Shown here in pieces: positions 6,182 through 10,031 of a DNA stretch of 10,031 bases; positions within the stretch are counted from its first letter, which is position 1, and each line of letters starts with the position of its first letter. Made by a program: the position numbers and the translations under genes. The DNA lies in the NCBI GenBank assembly GCA_910578835.1, contig CAJTSK010000059.1, positions 1-10,031 of the forward strand. The letters run 5' to 3'. The stretch comes from an uncultured Muribaculum sp. GTDB lineage: Bacteria > Bacteroidota > Bacteroidia > Bacteroidales > Muribaculaceae. The notes under the pieces were generated by a model. The model was not told the DNA's origin. It did no database searches and was given only the letters and a program-made list of their open reading frames with translations.

Positions 6182-7222
6182 ATGATAAAAATGAACAAAT
6201 TAACATATTTACTTGCCGGGGCACTCATCGCCACAGCGTTTACTTCCTGTGAAGATGAAAAAGAGCCCGTTTATCACAACCCGACATCGATGAAGATAAA
6301 CACCCCGGCGCTCCAGAACCAGTATCTCGCCACGACTGCCGACATGGAAAACCGCTCGACTTTCGTGCTTGAGACCTCACAGCCCGACTACGGATACTCT
6401 GCAATCGCCACTTACGGCGCGCAGATGTGTCTCAGCGCCGACTTCAAGGAAGCTACCGACAATCAGGAAGCCAACTACGTGACCCTTACCAACCAGGATC
6501 CCAACAACGCGGTGATGAGCCTCCGCACATATGACCTCGCGGTAGGTATGTGTAAGTTGCTCGGTATCCAGAATGAAGAAGACTGGGCAGCCTATCAGGG
6601 CGATATGGAGATTCCGGTATATTTCCGCGCCACATGCGAAATCCCGGGTGTTGAAGGAAGCTTCATCGTTTCTGACAATGCCGTATCCTACAACAAAGTG
6701 CAGCTGATATACGCAGTGCCGACAGCAGGATATATCTACATCGTCGGTACCGTTTCAGAAGAGAAGGCTCCTGATGCCTCTTTAAAGGATTTCTACGAGA
6801 ACTATCGCCTTATTGAACCGGTAATCGGCTCCAAGGTATATGCAGGCTCGTTCGAGTTCCCGGCATGCGACCCCAACAAGAATCCTGATAGCCCTGATGA
6901 CCAGTCATGGTTCCGCTTCTACACCGAGCTTAACGGCTGGGACGACAAGAACTCACAGTTTGGTTCTCACGCCGACAACTTCTACAACAAGCCTATCGGC
7001 GCTGACTTTGTCGACGGTCTATACAACGCGAAAGCCGTATGGGGCGGACAGGGTAACTGGACCATCTGGTTTACCGAAGCGACATGGATGACTATCGTAT
7101 GTAGCCTTGAGCAGGACAAGTCGCCGGTAGTATGGTTCAAGTATGGCAAGTATGATGTAACCCTTGAGACAGACACTAACGGACTGCTTTCACCTGTGTT
7201 CAACGAACCGGAAGGCGAATAA
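6182..7222 (+). CDS. SusE/SusF-type surface glycan-binding lipoprotein
   Basis: A 346-residue outer-membrane lipoprotein expected to bind the glycan on the cell surface and help feed the SusCD transporter. The signal peptide ends in FTSC (Cys23), followed by EDEKEP, an acidic surface-export-type stretch. Residues about 35-175 look like the N-terminal beta-sandwich common to SusE-like proteins. A second beta-rich domain starts near 182 (GYIYIVGTV) and holds many aromatics in its last third, for example NWTIWFTEATW and VVWFKYGKY, suitable for carbohydrate stacking. It is shorter than classical SusF and has one apparent carbohydrate-binding-like domain rather than a tandem set. The ATG at 6191 (Met4) is an alternative start; both preserve the signal peptide. 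The position directly after susD and the lipoprotein nature support the role. The exact family and ligand are inference. Confidence 0.75.
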   Translation: MIKMNKLTYLLAGALIATAFTSCEDEKEPVYHNPTSMKINTPALQNQYLATTADMENRSTFVLETSQPDYGYSAIATYGAQMCLSADFKEATDNQEANYVTLTNQDPNNAVMSLRTYDLAVGMCKLLGIQNEEDWAAYQGDMEIPVYFRATCEIPGVEGSFIVSDNAVSYNKVQLIYAVPTAGYIYIVGTVSEEKAPDASLKDFYENYRLIEPVIGSKVYAGSFEFPACDPNKNPDSPDDQSWFRFYTELNGWDDKNSQFGSHADNFYNKPIGADFVDGLYNAKAVWGGQGNWTIWFTEATWMTIVCSLEQDKSPVVWFKYGKYDVTLETDTNGLLSPVFNEPEGE

Positions 7223-7260
7223 TCCAATATTTTTAAACAACAAAAGCATTTCAACTAATT

Positions 7261-8745
7261 ATGAAAAAATTAGCTTTAATATGCGGGATTGCGTTGACTC
7301 TCGGTCTTACGGCATGTGACGACTTTGAGTTGCCCAATCCTCCCGGTCAGGAAAATCCACAACCTGAAATATTTGACGCCGCCAACCTGACATTGCAGCA
7401 GGGCGCAGGCGAAAGCACCGAAAACGCAATCAACCTTACCACCCTGAGCGAACAGGGTGGTAACGTGAACCTCGCAAAGGTGACCGAGCTTATCGATTTC
7501 CCCTCCAACTTTGACCTTGCGTTCAAAGTAGAGATTTCGGCACAGCCCGACTTCAGCAATTCAATCATTGTTGACGCCGAGGTCGATGACGACGTGGTAA
7601 TCGTGACCCCCGGCGTGATGCAGGGCGCAATCCGTGAAGTAATCACCAAAAAGCCCGGTATGCTCGACCTATATGCACGCTTTGCGGCTTATGCAGTAAG
7701 AGGCAATTCAGTAATGCGTCTTGGCGGCGAGGATAAATACTATGCCGACTACAAGTATTCGATAATCCCCATGCAGCCCTACACCATCGAGGAGGCTTAC
7801 TACCTCGTAGGCTCTTTCTGCGACTGGGACCTCAGCCGTGCCATCAAGTTTAACCGCAGCTCTGACCTGAACGTGTATGACGACCCGACATTCTCTTTGA
7901 AAATCGAGATTGACGAAGCACAGGCAGCGGCAGGCTACGACTGGAAGGTAGTTCCGCAGTCAACCGTAACTTCAGGCAACTACGAAAACGGTGCATATGG
8001 CGCTACATATAATGAAGGTTCTACTCAAGCGGGCTACCTCACCGAGTCACCCACAGGCGATGACACCAATGCAGGCGTGATAAACATGTCAGGTCCGTAT
8101 CTTGTCACCATCGACCTCGAAAAGAAGACCTTTGCCATCTCATTTGCAATGGACTTCCTATACTGCCCCGGAACTGCAAGCTCATTTGGTTTCAAGAAGG
8201 CTCAGATGCTTTCAACCAACGATTATATCGTCTACAGCGGTGCAGCACATCTTAACAAGCAGTGGTTTATGACCGCACAGCCCGACAATAACGGACTCAA
8301 ATTCTATCAGGACGTAGAAAACCAGAAGGTAGACGAGTCAGGCACAGTCTACACCGGAGGCATAATGGTTCCGGGTGAGGAAGACAAGCCTGTACAGATG
8401 AAGGTCGATACCAACGGTCTTTACTGGGTTGAAGCCAATGTCGTGGGCATGACCTACAAAGCATCGCTCATGAGCTCGCTCGGCATCATCGGCGACTTCA
8501 ACGAGTGGGGTGCCGACATTGAACTCACTCCGTCAAAAGACTTCCTTACATGGACTGCCACTGACGTAGAGCTCACCGACGGTACAATCAAGGTTCGCGC
8601 CAACCACGAGTGGACTCTTGACTTCGGCGGAGCATTGAACGACTTGACCTTCAAGGGAGGGAATATTCCCGTAACTGCCGGAAAATATGACATCACCCTG
8701 TCATTTGCCGAGATTCCCTATATCATGACTCTCACAGCAAAATAA
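7261..8745 (+). CDS. SusF/SusE-family multidomain glycan-binding lipoprotein
   Basis: A 494-residue surface lipoprotein and the last gene of the operon. The signal peptide ends in the lipobox LTAC (Cys19), followed by acidic DDFE. An N-terminal SusE-like beta-sandwich spans about 36-165. Carbohydrate-binding-like modules follow: one opens with YYLVGSFCDW (180-189), a middle region (about 300-395) holds AHLNKQWFM, and a C-terminal module holds GIIGDFNEWG (408-417) and KVRANHEWTLDFGG (444-457). The G-x-F-x-x-W openings and the later basic or aromatic residues resemble the starch-binding domains of SusE/SusF, where two aromatics and a basic residue make the site. The length is close to that of classical SusF. 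The ATG lies 38 bp after the previous stop without a clear ribosome-binding signal. A strong terminator follows 24 bp after the stop. The ligand is most likely an alpha-glucan but is not proven. Confidence 0.82.
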   Translation: MKKLALICGIALTLGLTACDDFELPNPPGQENPQPEIFDAANLTLQQGAGESTENAINLTTLSEQGGNVNLAKVTELIDFPSNFDLAFKVEISAQPDFSNSIIVDAEVDDDVVIVTPGVMQGAIREVITKKPGMLDLYARFAAYAVRGNSVMRLGGEDKYYADYKYSIIPMQPYTIEEAYYLVGSFCDWDLSRAIKFNRSSDLNVYDDPTFSLKIEIDEAQAAAGYDWKVVPQSTVTSGNYENGAYGATYNEGSTQAGYLTESPTGDDTNAGVINMSGPYLVTIDLEKKTFAISFAMDFLYCPGTASSFGFKKAQMLSTNDYIVYSGAAHLNKQWFMTAQPDNNGLKFYQDVENQKVDESGTVYTGGIMVPGEEDKPVQMKVDTNGLYWVEANVVGMTYKASLMSSLGIIGDFNEWGADIELTPSKDFLTWTATDVELTDGTIKVRANHEWTLDFGGALNDLTFKGGNIPVTAGKYDITLSFAEIPYIMTLTAK

Positions 8746-8769
8746 GACGTTGCGACAATGAGAAATACC

Positions 8770-8808
8770 GACCCGGGCATCACGATATGATGTCCGGGTC
8801 ATTTTTTT
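8770..8808 (+). terminator. Rho-independent terminator closing the susCD-lipoprotein operon
   Basis: A 13-bp stem (8770-8782 with 8788-8800, including one G-U pair) encloses a 5-nt loop and is followed by A and seven T residues (8802-8808). It starts 24 bp after the stop codon at 8745 and separates the operon from the gene at 8961. Confidence 0.92.
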
Positions 8809-8837
8809 CAAAAAACATTTAAACTTTTTCACTTTTA

Positions 8838-8870
8838 TTTTGGAATATAAAAATATTCATGTTATATTTG
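8838..8870 (+). promoter_or_regulatory. Canonical Bacteroidetes promoter of the secreted-protein gene
   Basis: TTTTG (8838-8842) as the -33 element and TATATTTG (8863-8870) as the -7 element are separated by 20 bp, which fits the Bacteroidetes consensus well. It lies downstream of the operon terminator. Transcription would start near 8876, leaving a leader of about 85 nt. The gene at 8961 is therefore probably transcribed on its own. Confidence 0.75.
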
Positions 8871-8883
8871 CTGATGCAAAAGC

Positions 8884-8900
8884 GTCTTACCATTTAAGAC
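8884..8900 (+). other. 5' leader hairpin of the secreted-protein mRNA
   Basis: GTCTTA (8884-8889) and TAAGAC (8895-8900) form a 6-bp stem with a 5-nt loop, about 8 nt from the predicted transcript start. Hairpins near the 5' end often protect mRNA from decay, so a stabilising role is plausible but inferred. Confidence 0.35.
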
Positions 8901-8960
8901 ACAAAAGATAGAAATATAGCGAATCTTATTTTACTTAATAATCTCTAAACTATTATTTTC

Positions 8961-9830
8961 ATGAAAAAATTTTACGCATTTGCAGCAGCCGTGGTAGCGG
9001 CTCTCGCCATGAACGCCCAGACAGTAGTTACACTTGCAGGTGGTTACAACGGATGGTCAGCAACCGACAACCCAATGACTGAAACCGAAGCAGGAAGCGG
9101 TGTTTATGAGCTTAAGCTTGACAAGCTCACCAAAGAGTTCAAGGTAGTAGTTTCCGAAACTGTTGACGAAGCTCCTGCTCCTGTCTCGACATGGTATGGC
9201 GTAGAAGGCGGTGCTATCAAACTTGGAGAGCCCACAGTGCTCGTTACAGGCGATGCAGGTGCCAACATCACTTTTGCAAACGGCTGGGATGCTATCTCTG
9301 ACGCTGTAGTTAAATTTGAGCTCAGCACCCTTACTCTTACCGTAACCGGAAACGAAGCCACTGTAGAAGTATCTTATGGTATCCACGGTTCATTTATCGA
9401 TCCTAACTGGGCTACAACCGACCTTGAAAAAGCCGGCGACAACCTTTGGGTGAAGACCTTCACTTTTGAAGCTGAAGCCGTAGGTGAATTTGGTATCAAG
9501 CAGATGGACGATGCTGGCAACCAGCTCGGATGGTTTGCTGCAACTGCAGAAGGCATCGTAATCGAAGATGAAATCGAAGATATTGAAATCGTTGCCAATG
9601 GCAAGAACCTCAATGTAGCTCTTCCCGCTGGTACCTGGACATTTACATTTGACGCTGAGGCATTGACTCTCTCTGTTACTGCAGGCGAAGCAGGTATCGA
9701 CTCAGTAATCGCTGAAGAAAATGCAGCTCCTGTTTACTACAACCTCCAGGGTGTTAAGGTTGCCAATCCTGAAAACGGCATATATGTAGTACGCCAGGGC
9801 AACAAGGTAAGCAAGGTTCTTGTAAAGTAA
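8961..9830 (+). CDS. Secreted two-domain beta-rich protein with sorting-type C-terminal tail, probable glycan binder
   Basis: A 289-residue exported protein of no named family that I recognise. The signal peptide (MKKFYAFAAAVVAALAMNA) has a likely signal peptidase I site before Gln20 and no lipobox Cys, unlike the three lipoproteins before it. Residues 21-130 and 138-242 look like two copies of one beta-sandwich fold: they open with GGYNGW (27-32) and GIHGSF, and close with the similar strands TLTLTVTGNEA and ALTLSVTAGEA. The W and G-rich openings resemble those in the SusF-like protein, suggesting starch-binding-type modules. The tail (about 244-289) contains YYNLQGVKV, NGIYVV and KVLVK, the pattern of C-terminal sorting or anchoring domains in Bacteroidales, similar to type IX secretion type A domains. 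No catalytic motif is visible. T-ending codons such as GCT are more frequent than in the operon. It has its own promoter and terminator. Function is inference. Confidence 0.85.
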   Translation: MKKFYAFAAAVVAALAMNAQTVVTLAGGYNGWSATDNPMTETEAGSGVYELKLDKLTKEFKVVVSETVDEAPAPVSTWYGVEGGAIKLGEPTVLVTGDAGANITFANGWDAISDAVVKFELSTLTLTVTGNEATVEVSYGIHGSFIDPNWATTDLEKAGDNLWVKTFTFEAEAVGEFGIKQMDDAGNQLGWFAATAEGIVIEDEIEDIEIVANGKNLNVALPAGTWTFTFDAEALTLSVTAGEAGIDSVIAEENAAPVYYNLQGVKVANPENGIYVVRQGNKVSKVLVK

Positions 9831-9852
9831 TCACAATCTACTCTTAATATCG

Positions 9853-9886
9853 AGGCAGGATGCGCGACGCGCATCCTGCCTTTTTT
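9853..9886 (+). terminator. Rho-independent terminator of the secreted-protein gene
   Basis: A perfect 12-bp GC-rich stem (9854-9865 with 9869-9880), extendable by an A-T pair, with a GAC loop, is followed by six T residues (9881-9886). It starts 23 bp after the stop codon at 9830. This is a very strong intrinsic terminator. Confidence 0.94.
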
Positions 9887-9891
9887 GTTAC

Positions 9892-9942
9892 CATCCGGCG
9901 TTGACATTGCCCCGAAAGGGGCAGGATACAGTTACCCGGATG
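9892..9942. repeat. Nested palindromic repeat, right copy of the element at 741-781
   Basis: The outer arms CATCCGG (9892-9898) and CCGGATG (9936-9942) enclose an inner hairpin TGCCCC (9908-9913) with GGGGCA (9918-9923) around a GAAA loop. The segment from TGACATTGCCC to GTTACCC closely matches 741-776, upstream of the operon, in the same orientation. It begins six bases after the T-run of the preceding terminator. No coding sequence is present. Confidence 0.6.
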
Positions 9943-9962
9943 TGCACCCGCGATTCCATCCC

Positions 9963-10004
9963 ATCCCCCACCATATTCCGGCTCAGTAGAAAATCAGTGG
10001 GGAT
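9963..10004. repeat. Imperfect inverted repeat near the window end
   Basis: CCCCAC (9966-9971) pairs with GTGGGG (9997-10002), extendable by AT/AT with one bulged C, around a 25-nt loop. It continues the palindrome-rich character of the flank. No gene is visible from 9887 to the window end. Confidence 0.35.
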
Positions 10005-10031
10005 AAGCATAAAGGTTTGCAATACGGAAAA

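Noticed and set aside
9057..9386. Minus-strand open frames opposite the secreted-protein gene
   Set aside because: Antisense shadows; the plus-strand frame has a signal peptide, duplicated domains, promoter and terminator.
8961..9830. Alpha-amylase or other glycoside hydrolase
   Set aside because: Too short and made of two small beta domains plus a tail; no catalytic motif is visible.

Overview
The window looks like a gut Bacteroidales chromosome, most likely Muribaculaceae or a close Prevotellaceae/Bacteroidaceae relative. The grounds are a SusC/SusD pair followed by two SusE/SusF-type lipoproteins, Bacteroidetes-style promoter boxes (TAnnTTTG), lipoproteins with acidic residues directly after the lipobox Cys, weak Shine-Dalgarno signals, and a YYNLQGVKV...KVLVK-type C-terminal tail on the last protein. 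The genus assignment is inference.

Positions 1-830 hold no credible gene. The region is packed with palindromic repeats: simple hairpins at 8-62, a hairpin pair at 90-148, a quasi-symmetric composite palindrome at 174-424, a second truncated copy at 441-653, a tandem heptamer array at 654-743, and a short palindromic element at 741-781 that recurs past the last gene (9902-9942). Positions 831-1166 hold the control region of the main operon: a G9 tract, a perfect 10-bp inverted repeat, a TATATTTG box and a leader of about 270 nt with internal inverted repeats.

Positions 1167-8745 are a four-gene, same-strand operon with gaps of 34-38 bp: a SusC-type TonB-dependent outer-membrane transporter, a SusD-type glycan-binding lipoprotein, and two SusE/SusF-type surface glycan-binding lipoproteins. 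A strong rho-independent terminator closes it at 8770-8808. The expected job is binding an oligosaccharide at the cell surface (starch or another alpha-glucan is the best guess from the SusE/SusF-like partners) and TonB-driven import through the SusCD complex. No glycoside hydrolase, SusR-type regulator or inner-membrane transporter lies in the window.

Positions 8838-9886 are an independent single-gene unit with its own canonical promoter, a leader hairpin, a secreted non-lipidated protein made of two related beta-rich domains plus a sorting-type C-terminal tail, and a strong terminator. It is the least familiar gene here and plausibly a secreted glycan-binding partner of the operon. The rest (9887-10031) is again palindromic repeat sequence with no gene.
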